Below are positions 1 through 11,852 of a stretch of DNA of 64,000 nt, one piece after another (the stretch's first letter is position 1; each line of letters starts with the position of its first letter). A program made the position numbers and the translations under genes. Source of the DNA: Actinostola sp. cb2023. Lineage: Eukaryota > Cnidaria > Anthozoa > Actiniaria > Actinostolidae. The notes beneath the pieces were generated by a model. That model ran no database searches. It was not told the DNA's origin and was given only the letters and a program-made list of their open reading frames with translations. The stretch spans positions 1-64,000 of the forward strand of contig JAUJYZ010000731.1 of the NCBI GenBank assembly GCA_033675265.1. The letters run 5' to 3'.

Positions 1-330
1 CCTTGTCGATCGTTCACTCCGATGCTGAAAGATTTCTACGAGGAGTTGGTAGAACAAGAAAAACCCATAGCCATTGTGTTCGTATCGTCCGATAGAAGCG
101 AGGAAGACATGAACACTTACTTTCAAGGCGACCATGGTGACTGGTACGTCGTTCCGTTCGGAAGTACATTGGCTCAGACGTTGAAGAAGAATTGTAATGT
201 CTCTGGTATTCCCATGCTAGTGGTCGTCAACAATGACGGTAAAATGGTCCATGGTGATGGAAGAAATGATGTCACGTCTGGGAATCCCGCAGCAGCGTTT
301 CAAAAGTGGAAAGAATTAGTATCCAAATGA
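1..330 (+). CDS. NXNL2-like thioredoxin-fold protein, 3' part (left arm)
   Basis: This is the C-terminal part of a nucleoredoxin-like/tryparedoxin-like protein. The window starts inside the gene, just after the active-site tryptophan; the first codons encode the end of the WCPPC motif and the following helix. The reading frame runs to a TGA at 328-330. It contains the thioredoxin cis-proline segment (SGIP). It is base-for-base like the complete copy at 32025-32471 in the right arm, which supplies the missing N-terminus. A likely polyadenylation signal lies at 892-897. Family proteins are cytosolic thiol-disulfide oxidoreductases; the substrate cannot be read from the sequence. Confidence 0.85.
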   Translation, partial: PCRSFTPMLKDFYEELVEQEKPIAIVFVSSDRSEEDMNTYFQGDHGDWYVVPFGSTLAQTLKKNCNVSGIPMLVVVNNDGKMVHGDGRNDVTSGNPAAAFQKWKELVSK

Positions 331-485
331 GCTGAAAGGAACTGTTCTCTGATTCTAGCTGGTATACTGATACTGACTGTTGTCACTAGGTTTATAAATT
401 ATACTCATTTTATATATTCACACTACTCTGCACGTTTTGAAACTAGCTACATGAATCGTACTTTGTCTCATTGGCACAACTCTTA

Positions 486-710
486 GGGTGTGTTCGATTG
501 ACCCTATTCCAGAATAGGAATACACGGAATAAACACTTGGATGCTTTTATTTCAGCACATTTAAAATTCCAAACTGTTCCTTGTAACTTTATTATAATAC
601 TTGTAACAAGGAATTGTTTTATTTTACAGTGGACAGTAGCTGTGTGACAGCGATTTAGGGATTTTATTCTGTGTATTCCTATTCTGGAATAAGGTCAATC
701 GAACGCACCC
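486..710. mobile_element. Harbinger-like MITE in 3' UTR (left arm)
   Basis: About 40-bp terminal inverted repeats begin GGGTGTGTTCGATTGACC and end with the complement. The element is flanked on both sides by the trinucleotide TTA in the same orientation (483-485 and 711-713). A 3-bp TTA target duplication fits PIF/Harbinger elements. It lies between the NXNL2-like stop codon and the likely poly(A) signal. Confidence 0.75.
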
Positions 711-891
711 TTAGTTTCACTCGGTTGAATATGCTTCAATGTTTTTGTTGCTAAGGGTAAATAATTAACAGCTGCAGCATATTTCAATGTAATTTCAATA
801 TTTTTGCCTTCGCTATTTTGGTGATGATGAATTATATAATTATGACAATATATGTGTACAATTTCAGTCTTTAATTGTTCAGTGTTTGTTC

Positions 892-897
892 AATAAA
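892..897 (+). other. Polyadenylation signal AATAAA, NXNL2-like gene
   Basis: AATAAA lies 562 bp downstream of the thioredoxin-like stop codon, the first good signal seen on this strand. The arm-specific 4.4-kb difference begins only about 55 bp further on. Confidence 0.4.
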
Positions 898-1864
898 ATG
901 TGATCCAATAAAGTCTCTGTATTTACTGAGGCCTATGTACTTAGTATTTGTACATTCAGTATTCTCAAAGTATTTTGCTCGGTTCAGTTGGGTATTTATC
1001 ATTTTTGCACGTATTTTCCTAACATTCCTACCTAAAGAACAATACTTATTAACTCGCCCCCCAGCCGAAAATAGCACAAATTGACTTCTTCTAAGCTTAT
1101 TCTTTGCATTCGAGAACTTATTTTAAGCAGAAAAATTGTCCCTCAATGTGAGATCGTATTATTTAGGTACTATGGTATCAGTACACTCTATTTGTTATGA
1201 TTATGACTGATTTTCATCGCTGGTGTATACCATATTACAAACACTCTATGTGTTGAAGTTTATTGTAAAGGATAGCTTAATTCTTCATTTTTTGGACTTC
1301 TTAGAATCAGCTGTAAACCGTTTGATATAAGTTTGATTCACATTGAGATTTTATTCAGCATTGTGTTTGCGAATCGTTTATCTGAATTGGTGACGTGTCA
1401 AACTAAATTATAGGAAAACCTTTCTTAGTAGCTCACCCCCCAGCAATTTTCTTCCGTGATTTATTGCTTCACTCATGCTAGTTTCGTAAGGTCTTGTTTG
1501 TTGGAGTTGAAAAATTGTCCCTCTTGCTTTGCGGTGGATTTGAAGTGTCCAAGTATCACTCATTCACCCGACTTCTCCGTAGGAATGTTGCCGTGTTTTG
1601 GCCGATTTTGTTCCTTTATACGGAAAAAATATCCACAGCACCACAAAAGTAGGCGGACTATTGATTTCCTTTCAATGATTTTCTTAAACTTCATTCTAGA
1701 GACGAAGATCGCTCACTAAAGGCGTCCACAGCAGTGCACTTGGCAAAACAATAGCGATACTTCATGTTTACAAACATTAACATTGTGATGTAAATGTACC
1801 AACCATTTCCACAAAAGCTTTTCACACGTTTTGTTTCAACAGCCAATCGATCTCTGGTTGGCAC

Positions 1865-2070
1865 ATCGTTGGCATACTGAATGTCAAAAGCTGAAGTATT
1901 GATTATGCAAATAGGTACTTTGAAATCTGAATCCCAACGCATGCGCAGACAAAATGTATACATGTTCGTTGGCACATGAATGACAAAAGCTGAAGTATCG
2001 ATTATGCAAATAAGTACTTTGAAATCTGAATCCTAACGCATGCGCAGACAAAATGTACACATGCTGTCGG
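1865..2070. repeat. Two tandem ~100-bp units (left arm)
   Basis: Two adjacent, about 95% identical units contain GCATGCGCAGACAAAATGTA and an AAAGCTGAAGTAT segment. They lie just upstream of the galactosyltransferase start codon and are mirrored at about 25845-26050. A diverged further copy lies at about 27300 in the right-arm extra segment. Confidence 0.75.
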
Positions 2071-2170
2071 ATGATATGATAAAGTACGAAATATCGTGAA
2101 ATGTAAAGCATGACTGCACACGTGCATCTATCACAACATTGTTTCGATATTAATGTGACATTGTTTCGAC

Positions 2171-4334
2171 ATGAATGTGGCAGCTTGTTTTCGGAAACTA
2201 CGACGACGACAAAAACTCTTTTTCACATTATGTTTGTCAGTGGTAATTCTAGTTGTGCTTTATCGAAACAAATTCACATACAACGAACCAAAAGCAATTG
2301 CGAAGTCACCAGCCAACTATTTGAAGTCGATCAGCGAAGACATCAACGCTACCTTGAGGGGGTTCAAAATGTACGCCCGATTTGTTAACGCAATGTCTGA
2401 CAAACTGGACAAAGATTCAACAGCTGCCAAGTTAAAAGAACTAAAAGAAGAATTTACAAACGTCGAGTGCGGCAAAACTCCACCGTTTCTGCTCATTGTG
2501 GTTCATTCTCGACCTGATCACTTTATCGATCGGGAAGCCATTCGGCTGTCTTGGGGAAATCAAAGCCTGTCAATAAACTACCCAGGAAGACGCGACAAGA
2601 GGTGGGTAGCGGTGGAAATAATAACTGAAAACTTAGCAGAAATATCACTTAATTTCGTAAATTATTACAAGCAATTGCTGGCAATCAAAAACGACTCATT
2701 TGAACAAGTAAACTCGGGTGCTTTATGATTTGTTTAATCAGCCGTATCAAACAATCTGAGCTTTTATAATATTGGAGAAGAAAAGGACTGTCACGCTATG
2801 GAATAAGACAACTATATTCACAGCGCGCAAAATCATTTCTCAACCAATCAGAATGCTTGAACCCGGCACGGTCACGGCATCCCACTCATACGAAAACCGT
2901 CTCTATTGCCACGTCATACGATGCAGGTGAACATCGATCAATCAATTTAGAAGCTCTCTCTCTACTTCGTGCAACGAAATTTTGAAACTCAGAAAAGTTC
3001 TCTTTGTTGCGAGATAAGTTGCGCGACAACCTGCCCGACTTTGTTGCGCTATTTACTTGGCCTTGAGGTTATTGTATGCGCACGTCTCTTTGATGGGCTT
3101 CCTGTGGTAGAGTGTATCCTGAATCGGTACGTAGAGTTGTCAGCGTAAACTTAGGCGATTGAATTCATAGAGGTTATTTACCTGGCTTGGTCGCTCCGGA
3201 TAGGGAAAAACTGTGCGCAAGGCCGAGGACACAGTTTTTCCCTGTCCGGACCGACTAGGCCCAGTAAATAACTTTTTTTTTTCCTTTGTGTTATTTTTCG
3301 CCAACTGTCAGCCATGACTACTCAAAACGTGAACTGAAGAAAAAAAAACGAAATGTTTTTTTTCTTCAAATATAATTGTGTTATCGAGGGCCAGTCCGGT
3401 ATGCTAGGATACCGCGGAGCCCGCTTCAACAACCAATCAGAGTGCGCGATTTCTTGGGATACCGGCCCGGCCCGGGAAAAAATATTGGACAATATTCCGC
3501 TTCGCCACAGGAATCACATTAAAAAGCCACAAGCATGACGTCATAATCGGGCTTCCTGTGTCTTGATTGCACTTAATTTGTTTCTACAGGTCTTACAAAA
3601 CTGTCTTCTTGCTTGGACAAACCCAAAACACGACAACGCAGCGATTGGTCCAAATGGAGGCTCATAAGTCACGTGACATAGTAGTGGGCAATTTCATGGA
3701 CTCTTTCGCCAACCTCTATAGGAAGATGCTTCTAAGCATAGAATGGTCGCTCAAACACTGCCACGCTAAATACATGCTGAAGACCGACGAAGATTGCTAC
3801 GTCAATACCGATATTCTTTTATCGTTATTGAATGACTATGATTCACTATATAGCTCAATACCTCTTTACGCGGGCCGAAAGACCTCGCCAATGATTGAAC
3901 GCGATCCAACCAACAGGTACTATGTCCCTAAGGAAATGTACCCTACAGCGATAATATTCCCCCCGTATATTTCGGGCGGAGGCTACCTGTTCAGCGGCAG
4001 CTTACTAGAGAAGCTTCACCAAGTATCCAGGACGTCCCCCCTGTTTGCTGTAGAAGATGCCTGCTTTGGATCGCTTATGAGAAAAGTAGAGGTTCCTCCT
4101 AGAAATGACAGGAGATTTCTGCCCTTTGTGAATTGTTTCTTTTTGGACGAAACGAAGCACCCTCTTGATCGACCGATGTGCGAGTTTCTGGGTCCTGCAG
4201 TGATTCACGGGTTGGTACCTTCTACACAAATCTACATGCATTTCAAAGTGAAGCTAATGACATTCGCTCCGTTTTTATGTCAGGGGGACCAAAATAGATG
4301 GTTGAGATCGAGAGAAATATGCGAGGAAGCATAA
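2171..4334 (+). CDS. Beta-1,3-galactosyltransferase-like protein, GT31 (left arm, intact)
   Basis: There are two exons, 2171-2601 and 3590-4334. The donor is AAGAG/GTGGGT and the acceptor CTACAG/G (phase 2), giving 391 residues. The protein has a short basic cytosolic tail, one membrane segment at residues 16-31, a stem, and a Golgi-lumenal GT31 domain. Visible family motifs are FLLIVVHSRPDHF followed by REAIRLSWG (about 106-129), KTVFLLGQ, a DxD-type metal/UDP-sugar site KTDEDCYVN (D210, E211, D212), a glycine-rich SGGGYLFSG, and the ED acidic pair in FAVEDACFGSL. Family members transfer galactose or GlcNAc from a UDP-sugar; donor and acceptor cannot be assigned. The paralogue at 36889-38441 shares the intron position and phase. 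The mirror copy at 23574-25742 has two frame breaks that this copy lacks. Confidence 0.88.
2818..3130. repeat. Dispersed repeat, copy 1
   Basis: This intronic stretch of the galactosyltransferase gene is repeated in inverted orientation at 7783-8072. Shared pieces include a block near CCAATCAGAATGCTTG, a block around ACTCATACGAAAACCGTCTC, and a downstream block that ends in the dispersed motif GGGCTTCCTGTGGTAG. The CGTATGAGTGGG part also occurs at 58131-58335. Confidence 0.8.
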
Positions 4335-4401
4335 TAATAATAATAATGACTTTATTTCAGTGTCAAAGTATTTAGCTTATACAACTAATTGGGGACACTA
4401 T

Positions 4402-4407
4402 AATAAA
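4402..4407 (+). other. Polyadenylation signal AATAAA, GT31 gene
   Basis: AATAAA lies 68 bp after the stop codon of the left-arm galactosyltransferase gene. Before it is an (ATA)n run followed by GACTTTATTTC. Confidence 0.45.
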
Positions 4408-4630
4408 TAAGCAACGTTCAAAGCGCAAATTGGAGGCTTTTAAATGGCTATCTTTCAGTACTTTCATACCGTAGTTAGAAGTGACGCGTACAACGTTTCT
4501 AGAGGTGATTTGTATACCGCTGTTCTGTGATCCGATATGCAACTAATCATTTCTAGATACGGTATGAAAGCTACTGTACTTTTCCGGGGGGGTTTCCGAG
4601 TCGGTTTTACGATTGGAAAATATTTGTAAT

Positions 4631-4800
4631 TAGCCTCCTCCGCAGGCCTCTCTATAGCTCTTCGGAATTGCGATTCCTAACCAGAATTGGGATTCCTATG
4701 GCGAGTGAGAAGACGGAGGTTTTCTTTCTCTCATTTTACCACAGGAAGCCCAATTTCCGAATTTCAAATAATCCGCAGAGTTGGCTGCGGAGGAGGCTAG
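4631..4800. mobile_element. Non-autonomous hAT-type element with 8-bp target duplication
   Basis: The inverted ends are TAGCCTCCTCCGCAG at the left and its complement at the right. They are flanked by perfect 8-bp direct repeats TTTGTAAT (4623-4630 and 4801-4808). TAG-type ends with an 8-bp duplication are the hAT signature. The 170-bp element contains a copy of the dispersed CCACAGGAAGCCCA motif. It is mirrored at about 23108-23277. Confidence 0.85.
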
Positions 4801-5025
4801 TTTGTAATGCGCATTTGAGTATCGCAATATAATAAACTACTATTGTTGTTGTTACTGTACTTTGGACTGGACGTCGCGAGGGAAAACATCGTCCAGACAA
4901 CGAGTAAACTCTGCAATCCATGGTAATAAAATAAACGCTGGGAGTAAGCAAGGATGGCTGGTTTATTAGCGAACCAGTGGAAGGGTAGAGGTATTGTTAC
5001 ATTTGACTGTATCTACATAGAATAA

Positions 5026-5340
5026 TATACCTTTTTACCGATACGGCGGCCATTTTGGATTCTATTGTTTTGGCTAAAACATTATGGGATCCTCAGGGTG
5101 CAAATGACCAAAAAACTCCCAAAAACTGTACATGTGGAGTCGCGTCAATATACTATTTCACTCTAACTATAGTGTTCTATGGCTTACTATCTACATGTGT
5201 TGTGTATTGTTGTATAATTTTGTACAAATTCATTGCTTTAAATTAGGTTTTCGTAGTTTTTCATGGCCAAATGGTTACTAGCTTGCACCCTGGGCATCCC
5301 ATAATTCAAGATGGCCGCCGTATCGGTAAAAAGGTCTATT
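5026..5340. mobile_element. MITE with ATAGACCTTTTTACCGATA ends
   Basis: About 30-bp inverted repeats (ACCTTTTTACCGATACGGCG and complement) enclose a 315-bp element just downstream of ALKBH8. The terminal ATAGACCTTTT resembles the ends of the elements at 8317-8784 and 32623-32765, so the three may form one superfamily. Mirrored at about 22568-22882. Confidence 0.75.
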
Positions 5341-5381
5341 AAAATATATATGTTTTACAAATCAAACAAAACCGCCAACTT

Positions 5382-8300
5382 CTAAGTTTTCTTCTCTAGC
5401 ACAATGCACCAATTTCCACGATCATAGTACAGGTCCTTAGCAACCACGTTGTCAAGACGACTGCACAAGTCCGACAATTCGCCCTCTTTAAACACGTGAT
5501 AAAAGCGATGAAATACTTTACATCCGGTTGCGGCGGGATCACCACCACCGTCGGTCTCTTGTGTCTTTTTAATACTTTTGTCTTGACTTCCGCCTTTGAA
5601 TTTCCACGGGACAAATAAATCCTGCTGCTCGAAAACTTCTCGTTTCATGTTTACTTGGACTTTTAGTGTTTCTCTTCCAACTGAGTCATTGCCAATTTGA
5701 CTCACCGTACTTGCATCAGGGACAGTGTTTGTAAGCATTCCAGAATCATTACCAGTGTTCGAATGTGTTCCAGTGTTTTCACCTCGTTCTTTGGCACTGA
5801 ATTGTATTTCCTTCAAATCTGCTTTCTTGATTTTCTCAAGGTTTTGTTCCAGGGCCCAAACGTACACTAGTACCAGTCCACCAGGTCTAACGATTCGTAC
5901 CAGTTCTCTCAAACCTTCGAGTCTGCGCTCGGTCGTGGACAAATGGTGAAGAACGGCGATACATATGCATACGTCAAATGCCTCCGACCTGATAAAAATG
6001 TAAAATAAGTTACTTAAAATGTTGCAAAGGATGAATTACTAGAAACCTTGCACCCCCACCGTCTGTCACTCTAATCTGATCATAAATGCATATCGAGCCT
6101 CTGTTTAGTATTTTATTAACAAGTAGGTTTCCAAACTCTTCACTGAGGTGTTTTTTATGGTGGGTACTGTAGGTGCGTAAATCATTCACTACGTGGTATT
6201 GTTCTTGTAAATAAAGATTATTATTATTTTCTATTTTAGACTTGCCCCGTTCACACCAAGGCTAAAACATGTTTTAAAGTGGTTTAACTAAACAGGCTTA
6301 GAAAAATATCTACAAACGCCACGCAACATTTGGTACAAAACTGCTGCTAAACTGTCCTTTGTGTTGCATAGTATAAATACCAGATAGTTTGATTCTTGTG
6401 AAATTAGAAGCTCTCAGATTATAGAAGCAAGAAAAACCCAGTTTAACTAAACACGTTTTGGTGTGAATGGGGCATTAGTGACAACCAGAAGAGACCCGAG
6501 GGGGGAGGTACTCAGAGGGAGAAGGCAAGGTACCTGTACGGAAGGTCTAAAACATCACAGACAATGACCGAATGTCCTCTCTCTTTCGCGATAGCCGCAA
6601 GATTAAAGCTCCTATCTGAGCCTGTCTTGAAAATGTCCTCGTTTATTCCCAGATATTTTCCATTGCCACACCCGATATCAGCAACCAAGCTACCATTGGG
6701 CAGATCCCGTAAGAACTTGGCAATCTTTGGCCATGGTGAGTGACGAGTGTCACTAAAATGTTCAGCGATCTTTTCATAAACGTCATGTACATGGGTGGAT
6801 TCCAATCTCTCAGCATCTTGTAGGGTCGTGGGGAGAGTGTAAGCGTCGGAGTCTGGTGAAGAGTGATCTTTGTAGTTTTGAGAGTCGCATTGTTTGGGGA
6901 AACTGCACTTGCACGGTTCACGTCTGATTTTACGAAACGTTAAGGATATTCGTGTTTGTCGTTGGTACTGGGTGACACCTGTCGAGAAGCTATTGGAGTC
7001 ACATTTGTCGATATGATCCAGCGCGTTTGCTTCATTCTCTCTTGGTTGCGGATCTTCATTGATAATATCAAATTTGCGGGGTGTGATGCTGGAAAATACA
7101 AATGACTGTTGAATGAGCTTCTGCCATTTGTCACGTGACGTTTTACATTTCCTCCCAAGACCCACAGAAATATCACAATCGGAACAATGCACGCTGAAAT
7201 TAGTGAATGTGGAAAGTTAAAAATGAATTTCTTAGATAGGATGAAAGTTACATGCGTCCAAACTGTATGTTGGCAGACAAATCATTATACAGCCAGCAAA
7301 CTTTGGATGCCTGTAACTTTTGTCGTATCTATAAAATTTGTTTCAAACTTCCCACAATAAATTACTAATTTCACACAGGTGATATAAGCATTAGCCTGCG
7401 AAAGCAGCCACCTCTTATGCACTCATCAAACGACCTTCCCTCGTTTGGTGAGTGCATAAGATGTGGCTGCTTTCGCAGGCTACACAAGCCTGTGTGACTC
7501 AGCATGCAACATGAAATATATCTATTTACCCATGGGTCCATTGGTATCTACTTTCACCAGTCATAACCAACAAACTTCTTCTCGGCAACAAGACAGGAAT
7601 GTGTTGTCCACCAGGATGGCGAAACTCCATTGTAATCTATTTAAAAAGTAATGGATGGAAGACACTTGTTGAAACATCAGGAAACAACAACAACAACAAT
7701 GAAATAATGTAACAGTACTAACATAATATTAGATATTAGATAATATTATTCGAACAACACGTACAATTCAGGATACAACAGTCTACCACAGGAAGCCCAT
7801 CAAAAAGACGTGCGCATACAATAACCTCAATGCAAGGCCAAGTAAATAGTGCAACAAAGTCATGCAGGTTGTCGCACAACTTATCGCGCAACAAAGATAA
7901 CTTTTCTGAGTTTCAAAATTTCGTATGATGTGGCAATAGAGACGGTTTTCGTATGAGTGGGATGCCGTGACCGTGTTGTGACCAAGCATTCTGATTGGTT
8001 GAGCAATGATTTTCCATGCTGTGATTGGTTGAATAGATGTCTCATAGGTTTATCACTCATGCGAAAACAACTCTACATAATGTTAGTTAATGTACCTTGG
8101 CACCAAGACTGAGTGATATGATTCCTTCCTCAAAAACCGAATGAGTGTCCACATGAGGTGGTATACCTGCAATGTCATTACAACAAAAACTCTCACCAGA
8201 AGCTCAGCTGTTTTACTGAGGTTATTTGTAAAAAAGAAAAAGTATATTCAGGTTTCCTGTATGTGATTTTTTTCTCTGAATGGGCTTCCTGTGGTAGGAA

Positions 8301-11300
8301 CTCTGAACATTGTGTGCATAGACCTTTTCACGGATAGACCGGAAGTAGCTGAACGGAGTGCATTCTGGTCTAGATTCGGCACAAACACAACAATCCAGGC
8401 GCCATATGGGCAGCATGCAATAATGACACGAAATACTCCTTGACATGTGGCATTAAGATTAGTAAAATATAGTAATCTCTAGTAACTACATTATACGGTC
8501 TACCACGTCAGGAGCCCATGACCACGTATAATTTTCATTTTATGCTATTCAAATTGCCATTATACACAAAGAAACGAAGAAAGACAATAGAACGAACCTT
8601 TCTCGATATCTCGTGTCATATTGCAGCCCATCACGGTACACCGAGGCATGATGAAGTGAGTTTGTTTATGTTCTTCCGGAGTTCTCCGATCCAAAATGGC
8701 GCTCAGATTGTTGTGTTTGTGCCGAATATAGTCCACAATGCATTGCGTTCGGCCACTTCCGGTCTATCCGTGAAAAGGCCTATGATTGCTTGTAGGTTGT
8801 GTGCACAGAGATGAGACACAGGATAAATGTCTCCCCAGTCTATCTCAGTATTTCAACCACAGGAACTCCATTCCATTCATTTTTAGGTGATTGCCACAGG
8901 GAATCCAATTTTCATTTTTACAATAGTTTCAGAAAAAAATGATTGGGTTCCCTTATAGAGGGATCAATATAATATAAGGTAATATTATAATAGAGAGGTA
9001 ACACCAATAACTGGCAATGATTGTGTACATATTAAGAAAGGAGGTTGATTTCCTACTACACACCCTGTCCAGGAGTATATTCATTCACTGTCAGTTGGTC
9101 TGGTGTACTGTCTACATGACCACTTGATACCATGCGTTGTAAGATACCATTACAAACCACAGGGATACCCCCAGGCAGAGGTTTTGCTACATCAACGTTT
9201 ATTTGTTCCATAGAGAAATTCATAACCAAAGTGTTTGACTCTTCTGTGCTTCAGTTGCTTTTGTGCTAAATATAAGAGATATCAAATCAAGTTAGCTTTT
9301 TATATACACTAGTTTTCAGGAATATTTTCTTATATGAATAGTAAATAGTAACATGAAATTATTGTTGTATTATAACATAAACACAAAGCAGATTACTCAA
9401 GCAGAAAGGAATGCAGTAACTTGTATCAGCCATGCCGAAGGCATATTCGTAGGCCCTTTGAAATAGAATTGTACCGTAGTTGCCAAGTATCTGTTTTCAC
9501 AGACAAATGGTGATAACTACATTATTCCTTTTTAACCCTTTGATTCCCATGGTGCCTAGCCTCCTAAAGCAGACCCATGTCCAGGCTTCAGTTTTACTTC
9601 GCTGACCACTGGGTCTGCTCAGCTGAGCCATACATTCCTTTCCAGTGGATTAGCCAATCAGAACGAACCTCTTAAATCTGTGGTGGTGCGGACTTTGACC
9701 TCTATGGACTTCCACGAACAAACATCACGTGAACTGACAGTTCGTACTGTTTGAAGAGTTTTCAAGCTAGCGATGTGATGTTTTCAAAATTCAACAGTTG
9801 AATATCCACCAGCAAAAGTCAATCGATCCGAGCGATTTATTTTGAACAAAAGGATTTGTTCGTCAACTTCCGACTTGTCATGGAAAGTCATTACTGATAT
9901 ATCAAGCATTGAAATTGATCTATGACAACGGTACACACGATTCTGGTCATTTATTCACTTTAGCAAAGCAACTTCAACTTCAGACAAAGAGTTACCGTAT
10001 TCAAAATATTCTTGTATGTTGATATCCAAAGTACGGGACAAGAGTGCCAGTAAATTAACTTTCGTTCGTCAGAATATTTCCGGGTTTTCCTCTCCTTTGA
10101 CTCACTTTTGGCACAAATAAAGCACAAGTCCTCGTTGATGATTTTCTTTGTAGTGTTATCATTATCTGTGGTCATTTAACCGGGTTTAAACATCATTGAT
10201 CAGATTATGAATATTTTAAAACAAGCTAGAGCTTTGCAACACGATATCTCTAAAAATAACTCAAAGTGTGGGAACTGTTTTGGCACTGATAATACGAGTG
10301 ATTTCATTGGCTAGTTCAATGGGCGTATAACAATTGGAAAGGAATGTATGGTTCATCTGAGCAGACCCAGTGGTCAGCGAAGTAAAACTGAAGCCTGGAC
10401 ACGGGTCTGCTTTAGGAGGCTACATGGTGCCCGGAACTGCCTGTAAAAATAGATACTGCTTTGAAATATTCTAACTTTCTGAATTTTTGTAACATCGATC
10501 TCATGGCCAGTTATTAGAGACAACTAGATAACTCTTCAAATTTTAACCTCAAGTAAACTGACTTACAGGTCTGATTTCTGGGCATTAGTTCAATTTGTTT
10601 TTCATAGAAATCAAAAATGAGTGTTTTTGACGCAATTTCACAACCCTGAAAATGACTGACATTTGATTTGGAATAAACATGGTTCTGGACTACCCTTTCC
10701 CAGCACCCCTATACTGTACATAATACAGCATGTCAGGTAATGTTACCATGCAATTACATGTACAGTCTTTCATTCTGCTATTAATATTCCATGTACCTGT
10801 CTCTGACAAATCACTCTCAGTTTTGTCTTTATCTTTCATATTATACCACTTTAACGCATCCAACAACTCTTCCTCTTCTTCCTCGTCAATAAAGTTCTCT
10901 ACTAACACGAGACCGGGAGGTCTATCGTTCCTTGGACCTATGACGTCATCAGGCACGTGTTTCAAGTACGACAAGTATAAAATGACTCCCGATTTACTGA
11001 ACTCCACAGAGGAATCAAGCTTTCTACCATTAATATCGTTCATAGCTTTCTTCGCGTCGTCGACATTACTGAACGTAACAAAGGAATAAGAGCGATGAGG
11101 CACCATTGTCACCTTGTCAACAATACCAAATATTCTAAACAACCCAACGATTTGCGTGCGATCAATGCCATTCATTAAGCCACCATTACCGATTAGCAAG
11201 TGCGATGTTGGCTCTTCAGCTATCTCGATTTCTGCGTTATTTCTGTGTAGTGAATGCATTTTACATCTCTGCTTGCGGAGAGCTCTTTTCTCGGATTTCG

Positions 11301-11343
11301 TGAGCTTTTCTCCGCACCATTTCATGCAATTTCTTGCCGCCAT
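5382..11343 (-). CDS. ALKBH8: ALKBH8 tRNA hydroxylase/methyltransferase (left arm, frameshifted)
   Basis: This is the mirror of the intact gene at 16567-22526. Exons on the minus strand are 10797-11343, 9064-9265, 8096-8166, 7530-7636, 6534-7088 and 5382-5988. Exons 1 and 3-6 encode the same protein as the right-arm copy. Exon 2 has one extra A (AAATAAACG here, AAATAACG in the other arm) near position 9198. It shifts the frame and soon gives a TGA, inside the AlkB dioxygenase domain. If real, this allele makes only the RNA-recognition motif and a fragment of the AlkB domain. A homopolymer consensus error is equally plausible. Transcription runs outward from the palindrome centre. Confidence 0.85.
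6243..6474. mobile_element. MITE with TGCCCC ends in ALKBH8 intron 5 (left arm)
   Basis: Inverted repeats (TGCCCCGTTCACACCAA and complement) bound a 232-bp element between ALKBH8 exons 5 and 6. Mirrored at 21434-21665. I saw no clear target duplication. Confidence 0.7.
7392..7482. repeat. Long perfect-stem hairpin, 91 bp (left arm)
   Basis: An almost perfect inverted repeat of about 40 bp per arm runs from TAGCCTGCGAAAGCAGCCAC to its complement, with a loop of only a few bases. It lies in ALKBH8 intron 4, about 50 bp from exon 4. Mirrored at 20426-20516. It probably represents a very short palindromic mobile element. Confidence 0.85.
7783..8072. repeat. Dispersed repeat, copy 2 (inverted relative to copy 1)
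   Basis: Reverse-complement relative of 2818-3130. It begins with CTACCACAGGAAGCCCATC and includes the CGTATGAGTGGGATGCCGTG piece. The latter part, about 7935-8072, is a MITE-like unit with inverted GTTTTCGTATGAGTG / CACTCATGCGAAAAC ends. Confidence 0.8.
8317..8784. mobile_element. TIR element with possible THAP-like start codon exon (left arm)
   Basis: Inverted repeats of about 80 bp (CATAGACCTTTTCACGGATA and complement, roughly 85% identical) flank this element in ALKBH8 intron 2. The flanking octamers ATTGTGTG and ATTGCTTG match at six of eight positions. On the minus strand from 8652, a short frame begins [10 protein letters not shown], resembling the first cysteines of a THAP zinc finger, followed by a possible donor. 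P-type transposons encode THAP domains and make 8-bp duplications, so a P-like origin is possible but unproven. Mirrored at 19124-19591. Confidence 0.55.
9557..10422. mobile_element. Non-autonomous hAT-type element, 866 bp (left arm)
   Basis: Inverted repeats of about 90 bp start TAGCCTCCTAAAGCAGACCC. They are flanked by CATGGTGCC on both sides (9548-9556 and 10423-10431), an 8-9 bp target duplication. It sits in ALKBH8 intron 1 and shares the TAGCCTCC end with the 170-bp element at 4631. No transposase frame is visible. Mirrored at 17488-18352. Confidence 0.8.
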
Positions 11344-11637
11344 CTTGGAATTAGGACTAGTGTTCAGTCTCCTTGGCCGTGACATCACAGTCGCTGACCA
11401 AAAGGATAAAGGGCTCAAGATGTGACAATGTCCAGATTGCAGATAAAGTACGTACGTAGCAGAACACTGCCTTACTGTACTATAGATGAGCTCTGGACCC
11501 AGGTTGAAAAGGATTGCTGCACATTTAGACCATAAGGTGAGTTTCGCTTGCCATTTTGAACCTAAAAGTTAAATTGTGGATTCTTGCTTTTGAACTGAAG
11601 CGAATTTTGTGTCAGAATGAACAGTTATCTTACACCT

Positions 11638-11852
11638 ATTCCAATAAACGTTGATCACGGACGATCTGAAACGGTTGATCTCAGACCGAGAGGAATTCTG
11701 GGCGTGATATTATAATAATTCGTAAGATAGTCAGCCTTTTGCCACTTCTAGTGAGCACTTTGATGGATTATGCAAATTTAAGCTCAGCTCACAATTCCGT
11801 TTGGTCCCAGACCATCCATTTCAGATCGTCCGTGATCAACGTTTATTGGAAT
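11638..11852. mobile_element. MITE with ATTCCAATAAACGTTGATCA ends (left arm)
   Basis: Inverted repeats of about 35 bp bound a 215-bp element upstream of ALKBH8. Mirrored at 16058-16272. Confidence 0.75.

Noticed and set aside
10730..11425. Plus-strand frames of 119 and 103 codons opposite ALKBH8 exon 1
   Set aside because: They are antisense shadows of a confidently assigned conserved exon and show no motif.
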